Assembly: GCF_947169445.1 (NCBI RefSeq)
Contig: NZ_CAMVPU010000016.1
Location: 1 to 64,000 of the forward strand
Direction: 5' to 3'
Length of the DNA stretch: 64,000 bases
DNA from: an uncultured Butyrivibrio sp.
Lineage (GTDB): Bacteria; Bacillota; Clostridia; Lachnospirales; Lachnospiraceae
In this document: positions 1 to 8,799 of the stretch, piece after piece
Layout of the letters: every line of letters begins with the position of its first letter
Position numbering within the stretch: position 1 is the first letter of the stretch
Program-made: the position numbers and the translations under genes
Notes under the pieces: model-generated
Databases searched by the model: none
Told to the model about the DNA's origin: nothing
Seen by the model: only the letters and a program-made list of their open reading frames with translations

Positions 1-26
1 CCCGTTTTTTTATTCCCATAACAGGG

Positions 27-55
27 TTGTTAAATAAAAAAATATACTTTATAAT
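27..55 (+). promoter_or_regulatory. Promoter of the mraZ division/cell-wall operon
   Basis: A sigma-A type promoter is readable: TTGTTA at 27-32, a 17-bp spacer and a perfect TATAAT at 50-55. Transcription should start near 62, at the beginning of the AAGTG box array, so a protein bound there would block initiation or early elongation. No other good promoter is visible before the one upstream of ftsZ, so this probably drives mraZ to divIB. Confidence 0.75.
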
Positions 56-61
56 ACACTT

Positions 62-107
62 AAGTGGTAAAAAGTGTTAAAAAGTGGTAGTAAGTGGTAG
101 AAAAGTG
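62..107 (+). promoter_or_regulatory. Five-copy MraZ box array (operator)
   Basis: The pentamer AAGTG, mostly inside AAGTGGTA, starts at 62, 72, 82, 92 and 103, a 10-11 bp period that puts every copy on one face of the helix. MraZ proteins are known to bind short direct repeats upstream of their own gene, and AAAGTG-type boxes are described in Mollicutes. The array sits between the promoter and the mraZ start, so autoregulation by the MraZ ring is the natural reading. Five copies is more than the three or four usually described. Confidence 0.75.
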
Positions 108-117
108 GTAAAATAAT

Positions 118-558
118 TTGGGAACAGCATTCAAAGGTGAATATAGTCATTCCATAGATGCCAAGGGAAGACTCATAATGCCTGCTAAATTCCGCGAACT
201 CCTTGGTGAACAGTTTGTAGTTACTAAGGGATTTGACGGATGCCTTTTTGTGTTCTCACAAGAAGGGTGGGAGGCCTTTGAAGAGAAACTTCAGGCACTT
301 CCTATGGATAAGCCTGAAGCCAGAATGCTGGGAAGATTCTTTATTGCCGGGGCCATTGATGCTGAGGTGGACAAGCAGGGAAGGATTCTTTTACCGACCA
401 ATCTTTTATCCCATGCGAAGATTGATAAAGAGGCTGTGATTGCCGGAGTTGGTAACAGAGCTGAAATCTGGAGCAAGGATGAATGGGAGAAGGCTAGCAC
501 TTTTGATGACATCAATAGTATTGCTGCCAAGATGAGTGAATATGGCCTTAGTATATAG
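118..558 (+). CDS. mraZ: Transcriptional regulator MraZ
   Basis: MraZ is a DNA-binding ring protein that controls the division and cell-wall (dcw) operon it heads. The 146-residue product has the two expected AbrB-like half domains, each with the DxxxR signature (D14-R18 and D85-R89). The only fitting start is TTG at 118; the residues after it match the usual MraZ N-terminus apart from a short extension. The ribosome site is weak because the upstream sequence is taken up by AAGTGG boxes, so translation may be low. It is followed by rsmH after 45 bp, the classical order. Confidence 0.93.
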   Translation: MGTAFKGEYSHSIDAKGRLIMPAKFRELLGEQFVVTKGFDGCLFVFSQEGWEAFEEKLQALPMDKPEARMLGRFFIAGAIDAEVDKQGRILLPTNLLSHAKIDKEAVIAGVGNRAEIWSKDEWEKASTFDDINSIAAKMSEYGLSI

Positions 559-603
559 AGTACGTAGCACTTAACCTGTGAATATTCAGTAAAAGGATGA
601 AAA

Positions 604-1545
604 ATGGAGTTTAAACATTATTCGGTGCTTTTAGATGAGTGCCTGGAAAATCTGAATATTAAGCCTGATGGAATTTATCTTGACGGAACCTTGGGCGGCG
701 CCGGTCATTCTTTTCATATTGCAGAGAAATTGACTTGTGGCGGACATCTTTATGGAACTGATCAGGACGAGGCGGCTATAGCTGCGGCCACAAAGCGTTT
801 AGAACCCTTTGCTGACAGAGTTACTATCATCAGGGATAATTACGAGAATGCTGTGGACAGGCTAAAGGCACTTGGCGTAACGGGAGTAGACGGTATTTTA
901 CTTGATCTTGGGGTTTCTTCCTATCAGCTTGATAATGCTGAGAGGGGCTTTACTTATAAGGAAGATGTTCCGCTTGATATGAGAATGGATCAGAGACAGC
1001 CTCTTACTGCAAGAGACATAGTTAATGATTATTCAGAAACGGAAATATTCCACATAATTAGAGATTACGGCGAAGATAAATTTGCCAAGAATATAGCCAA
1101 ACACATATGCATAGAAAGAGCTAAAGCGCCAATTGAGACTACGTTCCAGCTAAACGAAATAATCAAGGCTGCGATTCCGGCCAAGATGCGGGAAAAAGGC
1201 GGGCATCCTTCAAAGAGAACTTATCAGGCCATCAGAATTGCGCTTAACAGAGAGCTGGATGTTTTACAGAATTCATTGGACGGCTTTATTGATTTTCTGA
1301 ATCCGGGAGGAAGATTGTGTGTGATTACCTTCCATTCTTTGGAAGATAGAATTACCAAGAACAATTTTAGGAAAAACGAAAATCCTTGCACCTGCCCGCC
1401 TAATTTTCCGGTATGCGTGTGCGGCAAGACATCTAAGGGAAAAGTAATTACAAGAAAACCTATTTTGCCTAGTGATAAGGAGCTTGAAGAAAATAAACGC
1501 TCCCAGAGTGCAAAACTTAGGGTGTTTGAGAAAATAGAAGCTTGA
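604..1545 (+). CDS. rsmH: 16S rRNA (cytosine(1402)-N(4))-methyltransferase RsmH
   Basis: RsmH (MraW) uses S-adenosylmethionine to methylate N4 of C1402 in the 16S rRNA P site. The 313-residue length is normal. The N-terminal SAM-binding segment DGTLGGAGHS (about residues 27-36), the LDLGVSSYQLD motif and the C-terminal VITFHSLEDR motif are all present. ATG at 604 follows an AAAGGATG ribosome site. It is the second gene of the dcw cluster, between mraZ and the ftsL-like gene, which is its conserved position. Confidence 0.96.
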   Translation: MEFKHYSVLLDECLENLNIKPDGIYLDGTLGGAGHSFHIAEKLTCGGHLYGTDQDEAAIAAATKRLEPFADRVTIIRDNYENAVDRLKALGVTGVDGILLDLGVSSYQLDNAERGFTYKEDVPLDMRMDQRQPLTARDIVNDYSETEIFHIIRDYGEDKFAKNIAKHICIERAKAPIETTFQLNEIIKAAIPAKMREKGGHPSKRTYQAIRIALNRELDVLQNSLDGFIDFLNPGGRLCVITFHSLEDRITKNNFRKNENPCTCPPNFPVCVCGKTSKGKVITRKPILPSDKELEENKRSQSAKLRVFEKIEA

Positions 1546-1586
1546 AACAAAGCTTAGAGGAGTAAAAATCTAAAAGGAGGTTGGAC

Positions 1587-2027
1587 ATGGCAAACAGATA
1601 TGTTTACGGTAATACTGTCAGAAAAGTAAATAACCCGGCTGTCGTACGCAGGCCTTACCATGTTCATGAACCTCAGACAGTTCGCAGAAGACATCACATG
1701 AGCCTTGGATATCTGCTCTTTTTATCCCTGGCAGTCATGTTTATGGTTGTAACATTGGCATGGTATATTTCACTTCAGTCACAGATAACAAACAGTGTAA
1801 AAAACATTGCAACTCTTGAAAGTCAACTTAACACATTGAAACAGGAGAATGATGAGGCGTATAATAGAGCGAATGGAAATGTGGATTTGGATGAGGTCAA
1901 GAGAATTGCAATTCAGGAATATGGAATGACCTATGCAAGCGAGGGGCAGATAATATCATATTCTGATGGCGGCGGTAATGACTACGTTCGTCAGGTAGCT
2001 CCCGTTCCACAGAGCGATGGAAAGTGA
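1587..2027 (+). CDS. FtsL-like cell division protein
   Basis: This is a bitopic membrane protein of 146 residues with an N-terminal basic cytoplasmic segment, one transmembrane helix (about residues 46-66) and an extracytoplasmic coiled coil beginning around SQITNSVKNIATLESQL. FtsL proteins diverge strongly, but this architecture and the position between rsmH and the class B PBP fit FtsL, which links DivIB and DivIC to FtsW/FtsI in the divisome. ATG at 1587 is chosen over TTG at 1581 because the AAAGGAGG site at 1573-1580 is then spaced 6 nt. The next gene starts 7 bp after the stop. Confidence 0.75.
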   Translation: MANRYVYGNTVRKVNNPAVVRRPYHVHEPQTVRRRHHMSLGYLLFLSLAVMFMVVTLAWYISLQSQITNSVKNIATLESQLNTLKQENDEAYNRANGNVDLDEVKRIAIQEYGMTYASEGQIISYSDGGGNDYVRQVAPVPQSDGK

Positions 2028-2034
2028 TATATAA

Positions 2035-4311
2035 ATGAAGCAAAAGAAGTCAAATAGTCGTAAATTTACTATAGGAATGAAGAAAAAGCTGGTAGTACTG
2101 TTTGTATTGGTGCTACTGGCTTTCGTTGGGTTAGGAGTGAGGCTTATTCTGATCACCAAGAACAACGGTGAGGAATATGAAAGACAGGTTCTTTCACAGC
2201 AGCAGTATGACTCTACGACTCTCCCTTTCAGAAGAGGAGAGATACTGGATGCAAATGGCACAGTCCTGGCATACAGCGAGAAGGTATATAACCTGATCCT
2301 TGATGCCAAGCTTCTTCTTAGGGATGAGAAATATCTTGAGCCTACACTGAAGGTTTTGGTTTCTAATTTTGGACTGGATGCATCTAGTATCCGTTCATAT
2401 CTTAGCGATCATCCTTCCAGCCAGTACTATATTTTGGCCAAAAAGCTCTCCTACGACCAGATAGCAGCGGTTCAGGAGATGATTACTCCGGGAAATGAGA
2501 ACTACAACGCTGACATTCAGGGAATCTGGTTTGAATCCGGATATATCCGTAAATATCCCAATGGTTCACTAGCATGCGACATTATCGGATTTACCAGCGG
2601 CGATAATAACGGTATGTACGGCCTTGAAGAGTATTACAATAACGTGCTCAGCGGAACTCCGGGAAGAGAGTATGGTTATTTGGATGACGACTCCAATCTT
2701 GAGAGAACCACCATACCTGCTACTGATGGTGACAGCATTGTAACTACTATCGATGGTAATCTGCAGAATATTGTTGAGAAATATCTTAAGGAATTTAATG
2801 ACCAGTATGCCAATAATGTAAGGCAGGGAAACGGCGCCAATAACGTAGGCTGCATCATGATGAATGTTGATACGGGCGAAGTACTTGCCATGAGCAGCTA
2901 TCCGTTTTTTGACCTGAATAATCCTAGAGATACTTCTAATCTTATTGGTATGCCTTCTGTTGATGAGAAGGGTAATAAAGTTAAGGGCGAATCAGTATTT
3001 GACTCAGGTGTATATATTACAGAAGAGATGCTTGCGGAATTTACTGACGAGCAGCTTTATCAGAACTACAACGCCCTTTGGAAGAATTTCTGCATAGCAG
3101 ATACTTATGAACCAGGATCTGTTGCCAAGCCCTTTACTGTAGCAACAGGCCTTGAAGCAGGTGCAATCACAGGTAATGAGGTTTATAACTGCAGAGGCTT
3201 TCTGGAAGTTGGCGGATGGGATATCAAATGCCATAATGTTTACGGTGACGGAGCAGTATCGGTTGAACGTGGAATAGAGATTTCTTGTAACGTTGCTATG
3301 ATGTATATCGGGCAGGCAATAGGAGTTAATACATTTACTAAATTCCAAAAGGATTTCGGCTTTGGTCTTAAGACCAACATTGACCTTGCAGGCGAAGCAA
3401 GAACAGAAGGCCTTACCTATTCAGCTTCACAGATGGGACCTACAGATCTTGCGGTAAATACCTTCGGACAGGGCTTTAACGTAGATATGATCGAGATGAT
3501 AACTGCCTACTGTTCGCTTATTAACGGCGGTTACTTCTATGAACCCCACGTTGTGAAAAGAATTGTAAACTCTAGCGGAGCTACTGTTAAAAATATTGAA
3601 CCAAGAGTGCTTAGACAGACAGTTTCACAGAGCACCTCCGATAAAATCATTCAGTACTGCGAATCGGTTGTAATGGGTGATGAAGGTACCGGTAAGACAG
3701 CAAGACCTGCCGGATACAGAATTATTGGTAAGACAGGAACAGCTCAGACACTTCCTCGTGGAAACAGACAGTACGTTGTTTCCTTCATGGGAGCAGCTCC
3801 AGCGAGTGACCCCAAGATTGCTATCTACGTGGTTGTGGACAGACCTAATGTTGCAGATCAGTCTACCTCTACAAGACTTGCAACTACACTTGTCAGAAGC
3901 ATTTTGACAGAAGCTCTTCCTTATCTGAATATTCCTATGACAGAAGAGCTTTCTGATAAAGAGATAGCGGAACTTGAAGAACTTAGAGAAAAGATGGTAA
4001 CACCTGCCATAGTTGCAAATACAGAAGATGCTGAGAATTCTGAAGAAACTACTGAGGGCGAAGGAGCTACTGAGGGTGAAGAAGCTACTTCTGAAGAAGC
4101 GGTTCTTGCAGACAATTCAGAAAATTCTGGCAGATCATCTATTTGGCAGTCTTTTGACGTTGATCCTGACACGGGGTATTATATAGACCCAGATACAGGT
4201 AAATTACTTGACCCCAATAACGGCAGTCCGTCAGGTGATGACGTACTTCCTGATTTTGATGGAGAGAGTATAGATGAACTAAACACTAGTGAGGGAAATA
4301 GCGGTGAATGA
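2035..4311 (+). CDS. Class B penicillin-binding protein (FtsI/PBP2 family transpeptidase)
   Basis: This D,D-transpeptidase makes septal peptidoglycan cross-links together with FtsW. One N-terminal transmembrane anchor (about residues 16-38) is followed by a dimerisation region and the transpeptidase domain with all three active-site motifs: SVAK (S362-K365), SCN (S417-N419) and KTG (K566-G568). After the catalytic domain comes an acidic tail of about 110 residues with Glu/Thr/Ala-rich repeats and short DPDTG repeats. No PASTA domain is visible, unlike many SpoVD/PBP2x proteins. It overlaps mraY by 8 bp. It could be named ftsI or spoVD; the sequence does not decide between them. Confidence 0.93.
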   Translation: MKQKKSNSRKFTIGMKKKLVVLFVLVLLAFVGLGVRLILITKNNGEEYERQVLSQQQYDSTTLPFRRGEILDANGTVLAYSEKVYNLILDAKLLLRDEKYLEPTLKVLVSNFGLDASSIRSYLSDHPSSQYYILAKKLSYDQIAAVQEMITPGNENYNADIQGIWFESGYIRKYPNGSLACDIIGFTSGDNNGMYGLEEYYNNVLSGTPGREYGYLDDDSNLERTTIPATDGDSIVTTIDGNLQNIVEKYLKEFNDQYANNVRQGNGANNVGCIMMNVDTGEVLAMSSYPFFDLNNPRDTSNLIGMPSVDEKGNKVKGESVFDSGVYITEEMLAEFTDEQLYQNYNALWKNFCIADTYEPGSVAKPFTVATGLEAGAITGNEVYNCRGFLEVGGWDIKCHNVYGDGAVSVERGIEISCNVAMMYIGQAIGVNTFTKFQKDFGFGLKTNIDLAGEARTEGLTYSASQMGPTDLAVNTFGQGFNVDMIEMITAYCSLINGGYFYEPHVVKRIVNSSGATVKNIEPRVLRQTVSQSTSDKIIQYCESVVMGDEGTGKTARPAGYRIIGKTGTAQTLPRGNRQYVVSFMGAAPASDPKIAIYVVVDRPNVADQSTSTRLATTLVRSILTEALPYLNIPMTEELSDKEIAELEELREKMVTPAIVANTEDAENSEETTEGEGATEGEEATSEEAVLADNSENSGRSSIWQSFDVDPDTGYYIDPDTGKLLDPNNGSPSGDDVLPDFDGESIDELNTSEGNSGE

Positions 4312-5272
4312 TTATATATTTACAATTTTGATACCGACATTAGTATCTTTTTTAGTGGCTGTCCTTATAGGTCCAAAGGTAATTGAACTTTTAGGAAATT
4401 TGAAAGCCAGGCAGACAGAGAGAGTAGAGGGACTTGAATCTCATCAGAAAAAGACTGGAACACCTACAATGGGAGGTTTTATCTTTTTGATTCCGCTTCT
4501 CATTATGGGAATCATATTTGGTGCTTCTCACAAGGAAGTGGTACCGGTACTTATTTTGACTTATGGTTTTGGAATCATAGGTTTTCTTGATGATTACATC
4601 AAGGTTGTCAGAAAGCATAATTTAGGACTTCTTCCATGGCAGAAGCTGCTTGGACAGTTTATCATTGTCGCAATTTTTGTTTTTTATGTCCTTACATTTA
4701 CAGACATTACTTTTGCTTTTAAGATTCCGTTTACAGATATTACCCTGGATTTTGGGGTATGGAATATTCCGATACTGTTCTTTATTGCACTTGGAACAGG
4801 TAATGGAACTAACCTTACCGACGGCGTTGACGGCCTTTGCGCTTCAGTTACCGCTGTAGTTGCCGGATTTTTTATCGCAGCCGGAATGTTTTATTCCATG
4901 ACAGGTGTTGAAGTAATGGCCAGTGCCATGTTGGGAGCTCTTTTGGGATACCTTGTTTATAACGTATATCCCGGAAAAGTTATGATGGGAGATATGGGTT
5001 CTCTTGCTATTGGCGGCTTTGTCACCGGAATGGCTACTATCATGCATATGCCTGTTTTCATAGTTATCATCGGCTTTATTTATGCTATGGAGACAGTTTC
5101 AGTTATCATGCAGGTTTCATATTTTAAGCTTACACATGGTAAAAGAATTTTCAGAATGACTCCAATTCATCATCATTTTGAAAAGGGCGGCTGGTCTGAG
5201 ACTAAGGTGGTTAATGTATTTACTACGATCACTATTTTGGCATGCCTTATTGCATATGCAGGACTTAGATAA
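4304..5272 (+). CDS. mraY: Phospho-N-acetylmuramoyl-pentapeptide-transferase MraY
   Basis: MraY moves phospho-MurNAc-pentapeptide from UDP to undecaprenyl phosphate, making lipid I at the membrane. The protein is polytopic, with the family's hallmark blocks: KKTGTPTMGG near the N-terminus, FLDDYIKV, NLTDGVDGL with the catalytic aspartates, GDMGSLAIGG, and the C-terminal HHHFE motif. GTG at 4304 is preferred to GTG at 4289 because GAGGG at 4291-4295 then acts as ribosome site and the product starts like typical MraY. It overlaps the end of the PBP gene by 8 bp, indicating translational coupling. Confidence 0.93.
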   Translation: MNDYIFTILIPTLVSFLVAVLIGPKVIELLGNLKARQTERVEGLESHQKKTGTPTMGGFIFLIPLLIMGIIFGASHKEVVPVLILTYGFGIIGFLDDYIKVVRKHNLGLLPWQKLLGQFIIVAIFVFYVLTFTDITFAFKIPFTDITLDFGVWNIPILFFIALGTGNGTNLTDGVDGLCASVTAVVAGFFIAAGMFYSMTGVEVMASAMLGALLGYLVYNVYPGKVMMGDMGSLAIGGFVTGMATIMHMPVFIVIIGFIYAMETVSVIMQVSYFKLTHGKRIFRMTPIHHHFEKGGWSETKVVNVFTTITILACLIAYAGLR

Positions 5273-5307
5273 TTTTGACTATAGATAATACAAAGGATGT
5301 GAAAATT

Positions 5308-6681
5308 ATGACAGCAGATTTAAAGGGGAAAAAAGTACTAGTAATAGGCTCAGGCCTTTCAGGCGTTGGATCAGTAAATCTATTGAATAAGGTGGGAGCA
5401 CTTCCTGTAGTTCTCGAGGAGAATACAAAGGTTACAGAGGAAGTTATCAGGAAAAAACTTCACGAAGAGGATAGAAATGCGGCTCGTATAATAATTGGAA
5501 CTATTTCGGATGAAGAGTTATCTGACATCGCTCTTACAGTACCAAGCCCTGCTGTTCCTCTGGATGCGCCTACTGTTATGCGTATAAAAGAGAAAAATAT
5601 CCCTATCTGGAGCGAGATTGAGCTTGCTTTTAACTTTGCTAAGGGCAAAATGGTCGCTATTACAGGAACCAATGGAAAGACTACGACCACAACTCTTGTG
5701 GGCGATATCATGAAGGCTCATTTTGGAAAAGCCTATGTTGTTGGTAATATTGGGGTATCCTATGCAGAGAGTGCTCTGGAGATGACAGATTCTTCTGTTA
5801 CTGTAGGAGAAATAAGCTCATTTCAGCTTGAGGCAGTGGATAATTTCCATGCTAATGTATCTGCTATACTTAACATCACACCGGATCATCTTAACAGGCA
5901 TCATACAATGGAATGCTATGCTGCCATGAAGGAGAATATCACTCATAACCAGACAAAGGATGATACCTGCGTTCTTAATTATGATAATGAGTACACCAGA
6001 GACTTTGGTGGAAGATGCCCAGCGAAGGTAGTCTTTTTCTCAACCAAAGAAAAGCTCACAGATGGTTTTTATCTGGAAAATGAAGATATTTACATGGCTA
6101 CAGCCGGAAATTCCATGAAAATCATGAATGTTCATGATATGAATCTTGTCGGAATGTGCAACGTGGAGAACGTGATGGCTGCTATTGCCATGTCACTCGC
6201 CATGGATGTTCCGCTTGCTACAATTCTGGAAGTGATCAGAGGCTTTAAGGCTGTTGAGCACAGAATTGAATTTGTGGCTACAAAGAGAGGCGTTGATTAC
6301 TACAATGATTCCAAGGGAACCAATCCCGATGCTGCAATTCAGGGTATCAAGGCTATGAGCAAGCCTACAATCCTGATCGGCGGCGGTTATGACAAAGGTA
6401 ATGAGTACGATGAGTGGATCGAGAGCTTTGGAGATACTGTAAAGCTTCTGGTTCTTATCGGACAGACCAGAGAAAAGATAGCAGAGTGTTGCAAGGCCCA
6501 TGGCTTTACGAACTTTGTTTTTAAAGATACTTATGAGGAGGCTCTTAATTTCTGCACTGAGAGCGCAAACAGTGGTGATGCGGTATTGCTTTCACCTGCA
6601 TGTGCCAGCTGGGATATGTTTCCTAACTATGAGACAAGGGGCAAGAGATTTAAAGAGTACGTTAACAAGCTTGCGGACTAA
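5308..6681 (+). CDS. murD: UDP-N-acetylmuramoylalanine--D-glutamate ligase MurD
   Basis: MurD adds D-glutamate to UDP-MurNAc-L-alanine in the cytoplasm, using ATP. The N-terminal Rossmann segment (KVLVIGSGLSG), the Mur ligase P-loop GTNGKTTTT and the central NITPDHLNRH block are visible, followed by the C-terminal domain with HRIEFV and DSKGTNPDAA. ATG at 5308 fits an AAAGGA site at 5292-5297. A longer reading from TTG at 5275 would add 11 residues without a ribosome site. The gene follows mraY as in many Gram-positive dcw clusters. Confidence 0.93.
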   Translation: MTADLKGKKVLVIGSGLSGVGSVNLLNKVGALPVVLEENTKVTEEVIRKKLHEEDRNAARIIIGTISDEELSDIALTVPSPAVPLDAPTVMRIKEKNIPIWSEIELAFNFAKGKMVAITGTNGKTTTTTLVGDIMKAHFGKAYVVGNIGVSYAESALEMTDSSVTVGEISSFQLEAVDNFHANVSAILNITPDHLNRHHTMECYAAMKENITHNQTKDDTCVLNYDNEYTRDFGGRCPAKVVFFSTKEKLTDGFYLENEDIYMATAGNSMKIMNVHDMNLVGMCNVENVMAAIAMSLAMDVPLATILEVIRGFKAVEHRIEFVATKRGVDYYNDSKGTNPDAAIQGIKAMSKPTILIGGGYDKGNEYDEWIESFGDTVKLLVLIGQTREKIAECCKAHGFTNFVFKDTYEEALNFCTESANSGDAVLLSPACASWDMFPNYETRGKRFKEYVNKLAD

Positions 6682-6703
6682 CAATCTGTAATGAGGGGGA
6701 AAA

Positions 6704-7846
6704 TTGGGAAAGTCATCAGCTATAAGAAAACAAAAAGAAGAGACATATGTTGATTATAGTCTAATATTTGTAATACTGTTCCTGCTTGCGTTTGGACTTA
6801 TTATGTTATATTCAACGAGTTCCTATGAGGCAGGACTTAGCAGAGGGGATTCTGCGTATTATTTCAAACATCAGCTCGGACCAACACTCCTGGGACTGGC
6901 TGGTATGGTTGCTATGTCATTTATTCCATACAGGTTTTGGATGAGGATGACTGTGCCTATTTACCTGGTTTCAGCCTTCATGCTTTTAATGATCATTCCT
7001 TTCGGAAAGGTCATTAATGGTGCTAAGAGATGGCTTATTATTGCCGGAGTATCGGTTCAGCCTGCTGAGATTGCTAAGATTGCATCTATCATTTTTACTG
7101 CGACCATAATAGTTAAGTTGCAGCAGAATATTTCTACTGCTAAGGGTTATGGAGTAGCACTTCTTTTCCCTGCAATATTGGCACTTATGGTTTATAAGAT
7201 CACCAGTAACCTTAGTTCTGCGATTATCATAATGGGCATCACCATTATTATGCTTTTTGTATCTACACCGGGATATAAGAGATATATAATTACAGCGCTG
7301 TCTGTGGCAGCCTTTGCGGCTGTTGTTATTGCCATAATCGTCAATGCAGAGGACAGCAGTGGTATGAACTACAGATTCAGACGTGTCCTTGCCTGGCTTG
7401 ATCCTACTGCCTATGCAAGTGACGAGAGCTTCCAGACATTGCAGGCTCTTTATGCTATAGGCTCGGGTGGAATATTTGGAAAAGGCCTTGGCGAGAGCAT
7501 GCAGAAGATGAAGCTTCCTGAGGCTCAGAATGATATGATTTTCTCTATCATCTGTGAAGAATTGGGACTCTTTGGCGCTATAGCTGTAATGCTGATGTTT
7601 ATGATCCTGATCTGGAGACTTCTTATCATTGCCAATAATGCACCGGACCTTTATGGGGCTCTTTTGGTAATAGGCGTAATGGGACATATAGCTATTCAGG
7701 TTATTCTGAATATTTCGGTGGTGACAAATACTATCCCTAATACCGGTATTACCCTTCCATTTATTAGTTATGGAGGAACTGCGGTTATTTTTCAGCTGGC
7801 AGAAGTTGGACTTGCGCTGAATGTAGCCAGAAGTATTGGAAAATAA
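6704..7846 (+). CDS. ftsW: Septal peptidoglycan glycosyltransferase FtsW
   Basis: FtsW is a SEDS-family polymerase that builds septal glycan strands from lipid II with its partner class B PBP. The 380-residue protein is polytopic, with the SEDS blocks KHQLGPTLLG, VQPAEIAKI, a loop with NDMIFSIICEELG containing the conserved glutamates, and a C-terminal TGITLPFISYGGT block. It starts with TTG at 6704 behind a GAGGGGG ribosome site at 6693-6699. The stop TAA shares its last base with the ATG of the next gene, so the two are translationally coupled. Confidence 0.92.
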   Translation: MGKSSAIRKQKEETYVDYSLIFVILFLLAFGLIMLYSTSSYEAGLSRGDSAYYFKHQLGPTLLGLAGMVAMSFIPYRFWMRMTVPIYLVSAFMLLMIIPFGKVINGAKRWLIIAGVSVQPAEIAKIASIIFTATIIVKLQQNISTAKGYGVALLFPAILALMVYKITSNLSSAIIIMGITIIMLFVSTPGYKRYIITALSVAAFAAVVIAIIVNAEDSSGMNYRFRRVLAWLDPTAYASDESFQTLQALYAIGSGGIFGKGLGESMQKMKLPEAQNDMIFSIICEELGLFGAIAVMLMFMILIWRLLIIANNAPDLYGALLVIGVMGHIAIQVILNISVVTNTIPNTGITLPFISYGGTAVIFQLAEVGLALNVARSIGK

Positions 7847-8685
7847 TGGCACAAAAGAAAAAAAGAAAAACAGCTAAAAGAAGATACCAGGAATACAGGC
7901 CGTCTTTCGCGGAAAGGATAGAGGATTTTCATCCACTTCAAAGCCTTGCGTATTCCCTTAAATATAGCAAGAGCCTTTATATAGTGGCAGGAATAGTGCT
8001 GACGGTTGCTATTGTTGTTTTGGCGGCACTGAAATATGTCATTGATACTTATTCTGTGACCAATATTTATGTTAATGGCAATACCCATTATTCCAACGAA
8101 GAAATCATAGATATGGTCATGACAGACACGCTTAGTCATAATTCTCTCTACCTGTCACTGAAATATCGTGACAAGAGCATTGGAAATATCCCTTTCGTGG
8201 AAAAAATGGATGTGGATATTATTTCTCCTGATACGATCAGAGTAAATGTCTATGAAAAAGCTGTAGCGGGATATATAGCATATCTTGGACATTATATGTA
8301 TTTCGACAGGGACGGAGTAGTGGTGGAGAGTTCTACTGAACCATCGGATGCAGTTCCACAGGTTATGGGGCTCGAGTTTAATTATGTGATCCTGTACGAA
8401 AAGCTTCCTGTGGACAATGAGAAGGTCTTTTCTGAGATACTGGATATCACACAGCTTTTGGATAAATACAGCCTTCACGCCAATAAGATATTTTTTGACT
8501 CGGAATATAATGTATATCTGTATTTTGACGGCGTTGAGGTGAGCCTTGGTACAAGTAATTTTATAGACGAGAAAATTATACAACTTCAGTACATATTGCC
8601 TAATCTCGAAGGCAAAAATGGTATCCTTGAGATGAAAGATTATGACGATGATACTAGAAATGTGACATTTGAAGAGAAAAAATAA
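7846..8685 (+). CDS. divIB: Cell division protein FtsQ/DivIB
   Basis: This 279-residue bitopic protein has a basic cytoplasmic N-terminus, one transmembrane helix (about residues 45-65) and an extracytoplasmic POTRA-type domain beginning VTNIYVNGNTHYSNEEI, followed by a beta domain. FtsQ/DivIB joins FtsL and DivIC in the complex that activates septal synthesis. Identification rests on the POTRA-like segment, topology and the position between ftsW and ftsZ. It starts on the last base of the ftsW stop codon. Confidence 0.88.
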   Translation: MAQKKKRKTAKRRYQEYRPSFAERIEDFHPLQSLAYSLKYSKSLYIVAGIVLTVAIVVLAALKYVIDTYSVTNIYVNGNTHYSNEEIIDMVMTDTLSHNSLYLSLKYRDKSIGNIPFVEKMDVDIISPDTIRVNVYEKAVAGYIAYLGHYMYFDRDGVVVESSTEPSDAVPQVMGLEFNYVILYEKLPVDNEKVFSEILDITQLLDKYSLHANKIFFDSEYNVYLYFDGVEVSLGTSNFIDEKIIQLQYILPNLEGKNGILEMKDYDDDTRNVTFEEKK

Positions 8686-8729
8686 TAAATTGTTTTCACA
8701 AAATCATAAATTAAGTATAAAAAAATTGG

Positions 8730-8758
8730 TTGATTATTAAAAAAAAAAATCGTATCAT
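8730..8758 (+). promoter_or_regulatory. Promoter of ftsZ
   Basis: TTGATT at 8730-8735 and TATCAT at 8753-8758 are separated by 17 bp, in an A-rich gap of 114 bp after divIB. This would give ftsZ transcription independent of the mraZ promoter, which fits the high cellular demand for FtsZ. Confidence 0.6.
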
Positions 8759-8799
8759 AACTAATAGGAGTTTATGAGGTTTATGAAGGAGGAGTTGTC

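Noticed and set aside
6986..7852. A 288-codon minus-strand ORF
   Set aside because: Antisense to ftsW, which has all SEDS motifs; the minus-strand product has odd composition.
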